NCBI GenBank assembly: GCA_003162555.1
Contig: PMNQ01000236.1
Span: 1 to 12,928, forward strand
Origin: Gammaproteobacteria bacterium
GTDB lineage: Bacteria; Pseudomonadota; Gammaproteobacteria; Steroidobacterales; Steroidobacteraceae
Direction of reading: 5' to 3'
Length of the DNA stretch: 12,928 nt
In this document: piece by piece, positions 1 to 6,490 of the stretch
Numbering within the stretch: position 1 is the first letter of the stretch
Layout of the letters: the number at the start of each line of letters is the position of its first letter
The notes under the pieces: model-generated
What the model saw: the letters and a program-made list of their open reading frames with translations, nothing else
Databases searched by the model: none
Told to the model about the DNA's origin: nothing
Program-made: the position numbers and the translations under genes

Positions 1-75
1 GAGCCTGCAATCGTGCGGCCAGCCCAGTTCACTGGCCAGCCAGTCTCGAATCAACGCAATCCTCGCGTCAGCCAT
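1..75 (-). CDS. amgK: Probable AmgK-type cell-wall sugar kinase (aminoglycoside phosphotransferase fold), N-terminal 25 codons only
   Basis: Reading the minus strand from an ATG at 75-73 gives 25 open codons that run off the left edge of the window, beginning MADARIALIRDWLASELGW. A strong Shine-Dalgarno sequence (GGGAGG, minus-strand positions 86-81) lies five bases before the ATG, which fixes the start. The hydrophobic/charged opening helix followed by a GW pair is typical of the phosphotransferase family that includes AmgK, the N-acetylmuramate/N-acetylglucosamine 1-kinase of the peptidoglycan recycling route in Pseudomonas. In that genus the gene is divergent from lptD, as here. The catalytic part lies outside the window, so the assignment rests on 25 residues plus gene neighbourhood. 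Another phosphotransferase of the same fold is possible. Confidence 0.6.
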   Translation of the reverse strand, partial: MADARIALIRDWLASELGWPHDCRL

Positions 76-80
76 CAGTG

Positions 81-86
81 CCTCCC
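81..86 (-). promoter_or_regulatory. Shine-Dalgarno site of the divergent kinase gene
   Basis: The plus strand reads CCTCCC here, so the minus-strand transcript reads GGGAGG, five bases before the ATG at 75-73. It supports the divergent partial gene as real. Confidence 0.7.
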
Positions 87-88
87 TG

Positions 89-106
89 CGCCCATTATAA
101 TGGGCG
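89..106. promoter_or_regulatory. 18-bp perfect palindrome with a symmetric -10 box; candidate bidirectional promoter for lptD and the divergent kinase
   Basis: The sequence CGCCCATTATAATGGGCG is identical to its own reverse complement over all 18 bases; the next pair outward (88/107) does not match. Its core ATTATAAT gives a perfect TATAAT on the plus strand (96-101) and on the minus strand (99-94). Counting seven bases from each -10 box predicts a plus start near 108, four bases before the lptD ATG at 112, and a minus start near 87, which just includes the kinase Shine-Dalgarno site. No good -35 hexamer is visible at 15-19 bp spacing on either side. The promoter may therefore be weak or activator-dependent, or the palindrome may also be an operator. 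Promoter function is inferred. Confidence 0.55.
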
Positions 107-111
107 GGCTA

Positions 112-2304
112 ATGATTGCCCTCCCGCACCACCGGCTGCGCCTGAAATTCCTGCTGCTGTCGCTGGCCTGCGCCGCAGCCGCGCGTGGCCAGGAGCTGCC
201 GTGCCCGGCGGCAACGCCCGCCGATATACCGCCGCCACCGCTGCCGTCGATCACGGACGGAAAGATTCACACGTCGAGCTGTTACATCAACGTCGCGGCC
301 AATGGCGATACCGAGCTCAACGGCGATGTCACCATCAGCATCGGTGGCCGCCAGATGCGCTGCGACCGCCTGACCTACAATGCGCTCACGCAGGAGCTCA
401 AGCTCAGCGGCGCCGTGCGCTACGAAGACCAGTCGCTGCGCGTCACGGGCAAGGCCGGCAGCTACGGCGATGCGGGCGCCGTGTTTACCGACGCGCAGTT
501 TGAACTGCTGCAGCATCCCGGGCGCGGCGAGGCGGCCATTGTCTCAACCTCGCAGCCCAACATCGTGGTGCTCGATCGCGTCACCTATACCACCTGTCCC
601 AAGGGCCAGGCCGACTGGGAGCTGCGCGCGCGGCGCATCACGCTCAACACACGCACCAAGCGCGGTGTCGGCCAAAGCACGCGCGTCGTGTTCAAGGGCG
701 TGCCGATACTGTATCTGCCCTGGATCTCCTTTCCGTTGAGCAGCGATCGCCAGACCGGGTTGCTGTTTCCGACCCTGGGCAGCTCCTCGAGGAGCGGCGC
801 GACGCTGTCGATCCCTTACTATTGGAACATCGCGCCGAACCAGGATGCGACGCTGACGCCGACGTTTTATTCACGTCGCGGTGTGGGTCTGGGCAGCGAA
901 TACCGGCTGCTGACGAATTCCGGCAACGCCATGCTGCGCGACGATTACCTGCAGGGCGACCGGGTCACCGACGGGAACCGCAACTGGCTGCGTGTGAACG
1001 CCACCAGCTACTTCGGCAATGGCTGGCGCGCGCAGCTGAACGCGCAGGATGTCAGCGACACACATTATTTCGAGGATTTCGGCGACAGCCCGCAGGCCAC
1101 CAGCACCACTTTCCTGCCGCGCGACCTGCGCGTCGGCACCCGCGGCGACATCTGGCAGCTGGGCGCGCAACTGCTGAAATTCCAGACACTCGATGACCAG
1201 CTGGCAGCGGCCGACCAGCCCTACGCCGAACTGCCGCGGCTCACGGCCAACGCACGCTGGCAAGGCAGTTCGGGTCTGGGCAGCGCGCTCGAAACCGAGC
1301 TGACGGATTTCCGCCGCGAGTCCGGCACCACCGGCTGGCGTGGCCGCGTGCAGCCGGGGCTGAGCTTCGATTACACGCGGCCCGGATTTTACCTGCGGCC
1401 GCGCGCCAGCTGGGATTTCACCGCCTATCGGCTCGATGACGCGCCGACCGCCGACGCCACGCCGAGCCGGAGCCTGCCGATCCTCAGCTTCGACAGCGCC
1501 GTACTGCTCGAACGCAATGCCGGCCGTGGCGATACGCGCCTGGTGACGCTCGAGCCGCGCATCAACTACGTGTACATACCGTATCGCGACCAGAGCATGT
1601 TGCCGGTGTTCGACTCGGGCGTTCCCGATCCCAACTTCGTCTCGCTGTTCCGCGCCAATCGCTATTCGGGCTTCGACCGCATCGGCGATGCCAACAATCT
1701 TACGCTCGGCGTCACCACACGCATGCTGCAGGCGAACACCGGCCAGCAGTTCCTGAGCGCGACGCTCGGCCAGACACTGCACTTCTCGCAGCCGCGCGTG
1801 ACGCTGCCGGGAGAAACCGCCGATACACGCCGCCGCTCTGACCTGCTCGCGAATATCGACCTGACCGCGTACCGCAACTGGAACCTGCACTACGACGTGG
1901 CCTGGGATCCGGCTAATTCGCACACGGAGAAATCGCTGCTCGGACTGCAATACCTGGCCTCGGGCAATCAGGTCGTGAACCTCGGTTACCGCTACACGCG
2001 CGGCAGCGTGGAACAGGGCGAGGCTTCGGCCGCATGGCCCGTGGGTCGGCACTGGGACCTGTACGGCCGCCGCGTCTATTCGTTCCGCGACCGCCAACCG
2101 ATCGAGACCTTTGCCGGGCTGCAGTACCGGGCCGCCTGCTGGGGCATGCGCCTGCTGATCCGAGATGCAGTCAGCAGCCGCGACGTGAACGCGCCGCGCG
2201 ATACGGGCTGGTACCTGCAATTGGAACTCAAGGGCCTTTCAAGTGTCGGATCCGGTGCCGACTCTTTCCTGCAGGGGTCGATTCAGGGATACTCCCCACA
2301 ATGA
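112..2304 (+). CDS. lptD: LPS-assembly protein LptD (outer-membrane beta-barrel)
   Basis: LptD forms the outer-membrane translocon with LptE and inserts lipopolysaccharide into the outer leaflet. From the ATG at 112 the product is 730 residues, close to the usual length. Residues 1-28 form a signal peptide (basic n-region HHRLRLK, then FLLLSLACAAAA). Residues about 45-200 are the LptA-like periplasmic jelly roll (repeated beta segments such as LNGDVTISIGGRQMRCD). The rest is the beta-barrel, opening with the LPWISFPLSSDRQTGLLFP stretch and ending near LQGSIQGYSPQ. Cysteines are at 31, 57, 84, 162 and 676. C31, C162 and C676 line up with E. coli C31, C173 and C725, but the partner of the vicinal CC pair is Ala675. 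An open frame extends upstream to position 13, but it would cross the divergent gene and the promoter palindrome, so the ATG at 112 is preferred. The stop overlaps the surA start (ATGA), suggesting coupled translation. Identity is secure. Confidence 0.95.
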   Translation: MIALPHHRLRLKFLLLSLACAAAARGQELPCPAATPADIPPPPLPSITDGKIHTSSCYINVAANGDTELNGDVTISIGGRQMRCDRLTYNALTQELKLSGAVRYEDQSLRVTGKAGSYGDAGAVFTDAQFELLQHPGRGEAAIVSTSQPNIVVLDRVTYTTCPKGQADWELRARRITLNTRTKRGVGQSTRVVFKGVPILYLPWISFPLSSDRQTGLLFPTLGSSSRSGATLSIPYYWNIAPNQDATLTPTFYSRRGVGLGSEYRLLTNSGNAMLRDDYLQGDRVTDGNRNWLRVNATSYFGNGWRAQLNAQDVSDTHYFEDFGDSPQATSTTFLPRDLRVGTRGDIWQLGAQLLKFQTLDDQLAAADQPYAELPRLTANARWQGSSGLGSALETELTDFRRESGTTGWRGRVQPGLSFDYTRPGFYLRPRASWDFTAYRLDDAPTADATPSRSLPILSFDSAVLLERNAGRGDTRLVTLEPRINYVYIPYRDQSMLPVFDSGVPDPNFVSLFRANRYSGFDRIGDANNLTLGVTTRMLQANTGQQFLSATLGQTLHFSQPRVTLPGETADTRRRSDLLANIDLTAYRNWNLHYDVAWDPANSHTEKSLLGLQYLASGNQVVNLGYRYTRGSVEQGEASAAWPVGRHWDLYGRRVYSFRDRQPIETFAGLQYRAACWGMRLLIRDAVSSRDVNAPRDTGWYLQLELKGLSSVGSGADSFLQGSIQGYSPQ

Positions 2305-3632
2305 AATTGCGCATTTTCCCCGGCCTGCTGCTGGCGGCACTGGCCGCCGGTACGCTTGACGCCGTAGCCGCCGATGCCCCCGCCTCTACCGCCCGCGCCC
2401 ACACCAGCCATGGCACGGCGCTGGATCGCGTCGTGGCGATCATCAACGACGGCGTCGTGCTCGAGAGCGAGCTCAAGGCCCAGGTCGCCGAAGTCACGCA
2501 GCGCCTGCAGGCACAAAATGTGCCGCTGCCCGAACCGTCAGTGGTGCGCGAGCAGGTGCTCGAGCGGCTGGTGCTGGAAGAAGTACAGGCCCAGCATGCC
2601 GAGCGTGCCGGCATCGTGGTGTCCGATGAACAGGTCAACGCCGCCTTGCAGGACATCGCCACGCGCAACAAGGTCAGCTTCGACCAGCTGCCGGAAAAAC
2701 TAGCCTCCGAAGGCCTGGTATATGCCGACTATCGCAAGAACCTGCGCCGCGAGATCCAGCGCCAGGTGCTGCGCAGCCGCGATGTCGTCCAGCGCATCAA
2801 CATCTCGCCGCGCGAACTCGACCAGTACATGGAACGCCAGAAAGGCACGGCCTCGGCGAACAACGAGTACAACGTGGCGCATATCCTCGTCGCGGTCGCG
2901 CAGGACGCCACCCCGACGCAGCTGGCCGCGGCCCGCAAGAAAGCCGACGACGTCGCCGAGCGCGCTGCCAAGGGCGAACCTTTCAACCAGCTTGCGGTGA
3001 CCTACTCCGACAGCCAGACGGCCCTCGAAGGCGGTGCGCTCGGTTGGCTGAAGGGCCCGGCACTGCCGACCTTTCTCGCGGACGTGATACCGCGCATGAA
3101 ACCCGGCGACGTCAGCGAGGTGCTGCAGACCGGCAGCGGCTTCCACCTGGTCAGGCTCAACGATGTGCGCACCACCACGACGTCGCAGATCATCAAGCAG
3201 ACGCACCTGCGCCACATCCTGCTGAAAACCAGCGAAGTGGAAGACGACGCGACCGTGCAGCAGAAACTCGCGACGATGCGCGCGCAGATCGTCGCCGGCA
3301 CCGCCGATTTCGCCGTGCTCGCCAAGACCAGTTCGGCTGACCCAGGGTCGGCCGTTGATGGCGGCGACCTGGGATGGACTCCGCTCGAAACCTTCGTGCC
3401 GGAATTCGCACGCCAGGCCGATGCGCTCAAGGAGGGCGAAATCAGCGAACCCTTCAAGACGCAATACGGCTGGCATATCGTGCAGATGCTCGGCCGGCGC
3501 GACTTCGACAACACCGCGACCGCCGAACGCGAACAGGCTTTTGCGCAACTGCGTGAAAGCCGCGTCGATGAGGCCACGGAAATCTGGCTGCAGCAGCTGC
3601 GCGACGAGGCTTACGTCGAACTGCGGCTCTGA
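2301..3632 (+). CDS. surA: Periplasmic chaperone and peptidyl-prolyl isomerase SurA
   Basis: SurA escorts unfolded outer-membrane proteins, LptD included, across the periplasm to the BAM complex. The product is 443 residues, slightly longer than the E. coli protein. Residues 1-24 are a signal peptide (MKLRIFPGLLLAALAAGTL, likely cleaved after AVA or VAA). The SurA N-terminal chaperone domain starts at LDRVVAIINDGVVLESEL (41-58) and runs to about residue 175. Two parvulin-type PpiC domains follow, at about 189-290 (NVAHILVAV; EGGALGWL; GFHLVRL) and about 301-400 (RHILLKT; DGGDLGW; GWHIVQML). A short C-terminal helix (about 407-443) completes the chaperone core. The ATG overlaps the lptD stop by four bases, with an AGGGA ribosome-binding sequence about 11 bases upstream. 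The lptD-surA pairing is conserved in gammaproteobacteria and makes functional sense. Nothing is truncated. Confidence 0.96.
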   Translation: MKLRIFPGLLLAALAAGTLDAVAADAPASTARAHTSHGTALDRVVAIINDGVVLESELKAQVAEVTQRLQAQNVPLPEPSVVREQVLERLVLEEVQAQHAERAGIVVSDEQVNAALQDIATRNKVSFDQLPEKLASEGLVYADYRKNLRREIQRQVLRSRDVVQRINISPRELDQYMERQKGTASANNEYNVAHILVAVAQDATPTQLAAARKKADDVAERAAKGEPFNQLAVTYSDSQTALEGGALGWLKGPALPTFLADVIPRMKPGDVSEVLQTGSGFHLVRLNDVRTTTTSQIIKQTHLRHILLKTSEVEDDATVQQKLATMRAQIVAGTADFAVLAKTSSADPGSAVDGGDLGWTPLETFVPEFARQADALKEGEISEPFKTQYGWHIVQMLGRRDFDNTATAEREQAFAQLRESRVDEATEIWLQQLRDEAYVELRL

Positions 3633-3662
3633 GCGCCCCCGCTCTTTGCATTCCATGCAGCC

Positions 3663-4667
3663 GTGAGCGCCGCCCCTGACCCAGCCGCGCCCATCGCGCT
3701 GACCTGCGGCGAGAGCGCCGGGATCGGGCCCGATCTGTGCCTGGCCATCTCGCAAAGGGCGCGTGAATATCCCCTGGTGTGCCTGGCTGACCGCGTGTTG
3801 CTGCAGGAACGCGCGCGGTTGCTGGGGCTTTCCTGCACGATCCATGAGTATCAGTCGGGCAAGGCGCCAACCCGAGCAGCAGGCGCACTGACGGTGCTGC
3901 ACTTGCCGCTGGCCTGCGCTGCCGTGCCGGGCCGTCTTGAGGTACGCAACGCGCCGTGGGTGTTGCGGCTCATCGAGCGCGCGGTCGAAGGCTGCCGGCG
4001 CGGCGAATTCGCAGCCATGGTCACCGCACCCGTACAGAAAAGCATCATCGCGGAGGCGGGCCTGCCATTCATGGGCCACACCGAGTATCTGGCTGCGCTG
4101 TGCGGCACACCGCTCCCAGTCATGCTGCTGGTCGCGAACCGGCTGCGCGTCGCGCTGGCCACGACGCACCTGCCGCTGCGCGCGGTCCCCGACGCGATCT
4201 CGACTGCAGGCCTGCTCGCCGTGCTTGGCGTGCTCGATCGCGGCCTGCGCGAGCTGTTCGGTTTCGCGCGGCCGCGCATCGCGGTGTGCGGCCTCAACCC
4301 GCACGCGGGCGAGAGCGGCCACCTTGGCAGCGAAGAGCAGCAGGTTATCGAACCGGCGCTGCAGCAAGCTCGCACTCTGGGCCTCGACGTGCACGGCCCG
4401 TTTCCGGCGGACACAATTTTTCTCCCGCAAAACCTCGAACCGTACGATGCCGTGCTCGCGATGTATCACGACCAGGGCCTGCCCGTGCTCAAACGCGCCT
4501 CCTTCGGCGGCGCGGTCAACGTCACGCTCGGCCTGCCGATCATCCGCACCTCGGTCGATCACGGCACGGCACTTGACCTCGCCGGCACAGGCCGCGCCGA
4601 TGCGGGGAGCCTGCGCGCCGCAATCGAACTCGCGGTCGCTTTAAGCGCAAGAACGCGGCATCACTGA
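3663..4667 (+). CDS. pdxA: 4-hydroxythreonine-4-phosphate dehydrogenase PdxA
   Basis: PdxA oxidises 4-phosphohydroxy-L-threonine in the DXP-dependent pyridoxal 5'-phosphate pathway (cytoplasm, NAD-dependent, divalent metal). The product is 334 residues, the usual length. The opening motif is TCGESAGIGPDLC (14-26), with Ser where many homologues have Pro. Metal-ligand histidines are visible at H169 (ATTHLPLR), H214 (LNPHAGESGH) and H269 (AMYHDQGLPVLK), each three residues later than E. coli H166, H211 and H266. A substrate-contact His is at H139 (FMGHTEYL), and the C-terminal SVDHGTALDLAGTG motif is present. The start is GTG; no in-frame ATG precedes it after the surA stop, which is 30 bases upstream in the same frame. 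No good Shine-Dalgarno sequence is seen, so translation may depend on surA readthrough coupling or be modest. Confidence 0.96.
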   Translation: MSAAPDPAAPIALTCGESAGIGPDLCLAISQRAREYPLVCLADRVLLQERARLLGLSCTIHEYQSGKAPTRAAGALTVLHLPLACAAVPGRLEVRNAPWVLRLIERAVEGCRRGEFAAMVTAPVQKSIIAEAGLPFMGHTEYLAALCGTPLPVMLLVANRLRVALATTHLPLRAVPDAISTAGLLAVLGVLDRGLRELFGFARPRIAVCGLNPHAGESGHLGSEEQQVIEPALQQARTLGLDVHGPFPADTIFLPQNLEPYDAVLAMYHDQGLPVLKRASFGGAVNVTLGLPIIRTSVDHGTALDLAGTGRADAGSLRAAIELAVALSARTRHH

Positions 4668-4677
4668 GCTGCGCCCG

Positions 4678-5463
4678 ATGCGCCCACGCAAGCGCTTTGG
4701 CCAGCATTTCCTGCACGATCCGGCGGTGATCGAGCGCATCGTCGCGGCAATCGCGCCACGGAGCGGTGATCTGCTGGTCGAGATCGGGCCCGGGCCGGGT
4801 GTGTTGACCGGACCGTTGCTCGATATGACGGACGCGCTGGAAGTCATCGAGATCGATCGCGACCTCGCCGCGGACTTGCGCACGCGGTATGCGGCCCGGC
4901 CGGAGCTGCGCATCCACGAGGGCGACGCGCTCGCCTTCGACTACGCCGCACTGGCACAGGAGCGCGGCCGGAAAATGCGCGTGGTCGGCAACCTGCCCTA
5001 CAACATCTCCACACCACTCCTGTTCCACCTGCTGGGCGCGGGCCACGCGCTCATCGACATGCACTTCATGCTGCAGAAGGAGGTCGTCGACCGCATCGTG
5101 GCTGCGCCGGGCAGCAAACAGTACGGCCGGCTGGGCGTCATGCTGGCGCCGCGGGTGCACGCCACGAAGCTGCTGGATATCGGCCCCGGGGCGTTCCGGC
5201 CGCCGCCAAAGGTGTGGTCGGCGCTGGTGCGGATGGAAATGCGCACTGATCCACCGCAATGGGCGACGCTGCCTCAATTTGGGGCGGTCGTCAGTGCGGC
5301 TTTCGGCCAGCGCCGCAAGACGCTGCGCAATGCGCTTTCGGGCCTGCTGAGCGCCGCGCAGATCAGTGCGGCCGGCGTAGACCCCGGCGCACGCGCCGAA
5401 ACGCTGGCCGCGGCCGATTTCGGCCGCCTGGCGCTGGCAGTGGCGGCAGCCGCGCCGCTGTGA
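4678..5463 (+). CDS. rsmA: 16S rRNA adenine-N6 dimethyltransferase RsmA (KsgA)
   Basis: RsmA uses S-adenosylmethionine to dimethylate two adjacent adenines in the 3'-terminal helix of 16S rRNA, a late check in small-subunit maturation. The product is 261 residues, slightly shorter than E. coli KsgA. Motifs in order are RFGQHFL (6-12), the SAM-binding EIGPGPGVLT (35-44), acidic loop EIDRD (58-62), EGDALAFDY (81-89), and the catalytic motif GNLPYNIS (104-111). The FMLQKEVVDRI segment and the GAFRPPPKVWSALV segment typical of the KsgA/Dim1 family follow. The small C-terminal helical domain is present. It starts 10 bases after the pdxA stop, in operon with it. The ribosome-binding site is weak. 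Sensitivity to loss would appear as kasugamycin resistance, known from the family. Confidence 0.96.
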   Translation: MRPRKRFGQHFLHDPAVIERIVAAIAPRSGDLLVEIGPGPGVLTGPLLDMTDALEVIEIDRDLAADLRTRYAARPELRIHEGDALAFDYAALAQERGRKMRVVGNLPYNISTPLLFHLLGAGHALIDMHFMLQKEVVDRIVAAPGSKQYGRLGVMLAPRVHATKLLDIGPGAFRPPPKVWSALVRMEMRTDPPQWATLPQFGAVVSAAFGQRRKTLRNALSGLLSAAQISAAGVDPGARAETLAAADFGRLALAVAAAAPL

Positions 5464-5475
5464 TTCACTAGACGG

Positions 5476-5907
5476 ATGAGCGATTACCGTCAGTTGCTGG
5501 TTGCCATCGATCTCAGCGATCAGAGCCGCGCCATCGCGGCCAAGAGCGTTGAGCTGGCGCGCCAATGGCAGGCGCAGCTGCGGCTCCTGCACGTGATCGA
5601 ATTCGTCCCGGTCGAACCGATGAGCGATGCGCTGGTGCCGGTGGTGCAGATCGACGATCGCGTCATTGCCCGTGCGGGCGAGCAGATTCAGGCGCTGGCC
5701 ACCGCGCTCGGATTGCCGAATGACAGCTGTCGGGTGGCAACGGGCAACGTCAAGGCCGAGATCCTGCGCCAGGCGCGAGAAGTCGGCGCCGACCTGATCG
5801 TGCTCGGTTGCCGCGAGCGCCATGGTCTTTCGATCCTGGTCAATCTCACCGAAGACACCGTGCTGCACGGCGCGCCCTGCGACGTGCTCGCGATGCGCGT
5901 ACGTTAG
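5476..5907 (+). CDS. Universal stress protein, UspA family
   Basis: This is a single-domain, 143-residue cytoplasmic protein of the Usp fold. It has the opening strand and loop YRQLLVAIDLSDQS (4-17), the central LRLLHVIEFVPVEPMSD region, ILRQAREVGADLIVLGCRERHGLS (96-119), and the closing DTVLHGAPCDVLAMRV. The ATP-binding pattern of the nucleotide-binding subgroup, G-2x-G-9x-G(S/T), is not intact: the second glycine position is E114, and the loop before TEDT lacks the G-S/T pair. It is more likely a non-ATP-binding UspA-type protein, although this is judged by eye. It lies 12 bases after rsmA and 9 bases before apaG, so it is probably cotranscribed. The usual E. coli order has no gene here. 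A specific role is not evident from sequence. Confidence 0.9.
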   Translation: MSDYRQLLVAIDLSDQSRAIAAKSVELARQWQAQLRLLHVIEFVPVEPMSDALVPVVQIDDRVIARAGEQIQALATALGLPNDSCRVATGNVKAEILRQAREVGADLIVLGCRERHGLSILVNLTEDTVLHGAPCDVLAMRVR

Positions 5908-5916
5908 GCGGGCAAC

Positions 5917-6294
5917 ATGGACGGCCGCCACCAGATCAATGTCGACGTCGAGAGCACGTACCTCGAGGAGCAGTCGGTGCCCTCCGAGCACCGCTACGTA
6001 TTCGCGTATACGGTGACCATGCGCAATGCCGGCGAGGTTCCGGCGAGACTGCTGACGCGCCACTGGATCATCACCGACGCCAACGGACGCGTACAGGAAG
6101 TGCGCGGCGAGGGCGTGGTGGGCGAGCAGCCGCACCTGCAACCGGGCCAGGGCTTCAGATATTCAAGCGGCGCGGTGCTTGAGACGCCGGTGGGCGCGAT
6201 GCACGGCAGTTACCAGATGCTGGGCGACGACGGCAAACAGTTCGACGCGCCGATCCCGGCCTTCCGGCTCGCCAAGCCGGGCCTGCTGCACTGA
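5917..6294 (+). CDS. apaG: ApaG family protein
   Basis: This is a 125-residue protein, the standard ApaG length, with an immunoglobulin/fibronectin III-like fold. Visible family signatures are the start IDVDVES-like strand (INVDVESTYLEEQS, 7-20), HRYVFAYTVTMRNAGE (25-40), RHWIITDANG (48-57), the glycine-rich GEGVVGEQPHLQPGQ (64-78), FRYSSGAVLETPVGAMHGSYQM (80-101 region), and the C-terminal FDAPIPAFRL. The molecular role of ApaG is poorly defined; it is associated genetically with apaH and with magnesium/cobalt-efflux and stress phenotypes, and the domain also occurs in some eukaryotic F-box proteins. The gene is adjacent to apaH, as in most gammaproteobacteria, but the two are here separated by a palindromic element instead of being nearly contiguous. 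Confidence 0.94.
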   Translation: MDGRHQINVDVESTYLEEQSVPSEHRYVFAYTVTMRNAGEVPARLLTRHWIITDANGRVQEVRGEGVVGEQPHLQPGQGFRYSSGAVLETPVGAMHGSYQMLGDDGKQFDAPIPAFRLAKPGLLH

Positions 6295-6312
6295 ACCTCC
6301 GGGACGGTCGCC

Positions 6313-6334
6313 AGGGCCTGTTAACGCTTATGGG
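6313..6334 (+). repeat. Left terminal inverted repeat of the apaG-apaH element
   Basis: This 22-bp arm begins AGGGCCTGTTAACG and is the exact reverse complement of 6468-6489. The next inward base pair (6335/6467) does not match. Confidence 0.85.
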
Positions 6335-6348
6335 GTTGCTGCGTTGCT

Positions 6349-6437
6349 GCCCCCAAAGCCGCCAGGCAAGGCGCGAGGAGAGATGTTTGGTTACTCCAAA
6401 TGAACGACGAGCAACGCCGCCTGGCGGCTTTGGGGGC
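6349..6437. repeat. Inner long hairpin of the element (19-bp stem)
   Basis: Stem arms 6349-6367 and 6419-6437 pair perfectly. The 51-base loop contains the TTTGG/CCAAA mini-hairpin (6386-6400). In the transcript this would be a stable GC-rich structure in the apaG-apaH spacer. It lacks a following T-tract, so it is not a standard intrinsic terminator. Confidence 0.8.
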
Positions 6438-6467
6438 GCAACCCTTCGGGAAGGGGCCAGCAGCGAT

Positions 6468-6489
6468 CCCATAAGCGTTAACAGGCCCT
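6468..6489 (-). repeat. Right terminal inverted repeat of the element, adjoining the apaH start codon
   Basis: This is the exact reverse complement of 6313-6334. It ends one base before the apaH ATG at 6491. Its AGG at 6483-6485, five bases before the ATG, is the only Shine-Dalgarno-like sequence available to apaH, so the repeat itself appears to supply the ribosome-binding region. Confidence 0.8.
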
Positions 6490-6490
6490 A

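Larger units (their letters stand above)
6313..6489. repeat. 177-bp palindromic MITE-like element between apaG and apaH
   Basis: A perfect 22-bp inverted repeat bounds this segment: 6313-6334, starting AGGGCCTGTTAACGCTTATG, against 6468-6489. Inside lies a second perfect 19-bp inverted repeat (6349-6367 against 6419-6437, GCCCCCAAAGCCGCCAGGC). It extends by five more pairs past one bulged T (6343-6347 against 6438-6442). The apex is a small hairpin, TTTGG-TTACT-CCAAA (6386-6400). The right arm holds a further small hairpin, CCCTT-CGGG-AAGGG (6442-6455), and the left arm a tandem GTTGCTGC pair (6335-6350). No protein gene of credible length lies inside. The termini resemble the GRGCCTGTT ends common in IS5-like elements, so a transposase-less MITE is the favoured reading; a cis-acting RNA structure is the alternative. 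No target-site duplication is visible (CC on the left, AATG on the right). Confidence 0.75.

Noticed and set aside
18..37. GGCCAG/CTGGCC inverted repeat near the left edge
   Set aside because: It is a six-base repeat inside the kinase coding sequence and is accounted for by codons; chance occurrence is likely at this GC content.
13..111. Longer lptD start upstream of the signal peptide
   Set aside because: It would add 33 residues before a clean signal peptide and would overlap the divergent kinase start and the -10 palindrome.
871..2220. Long open frame of 449 codons on the minus strand within lptD
   Set aside because: It lies wholly antisense to an unambiguous lptD, has Ala/Arg/Gln-rich low-information composition and no recognisable domain. 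Such frames are expected in high-GC coding DNA.
3655..3666. Three-codon ORF (ATG CAG CCG TGA) whose stop overlaps the pdxA GTG
   Set aside because: The GTGA overlap could allow translational coupling, but three codons without a ribosome-binding site are easily due to chance.
2700..4562. Open frame of 620 codons on the minus strand across surA and pdxA
   Set aside because: It spans two well-identified plus-strand genes and their spacer, shows no motif, and is explained by GC-biased third positions.
4540..6141. Open frame of 533 codons on the minus strand across rsmA, uspA and apaG
   Set aside because: It is antisense to three recognised genes, has no domain and has the composition of a shadow frame.
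6349..6437. Intrinsic terminator between apaG and apaH
   Set aside because: The stem is strong, but the loop is long and no T-tract follows. Symmetry with outer repeats fits a palindromic element better.
6385..6472. Small protein inside the apaG-apaH element
   Set aside because: Only short frames are present, they follow the palindromic arms, and no ribosome-binding site or domain is seen.
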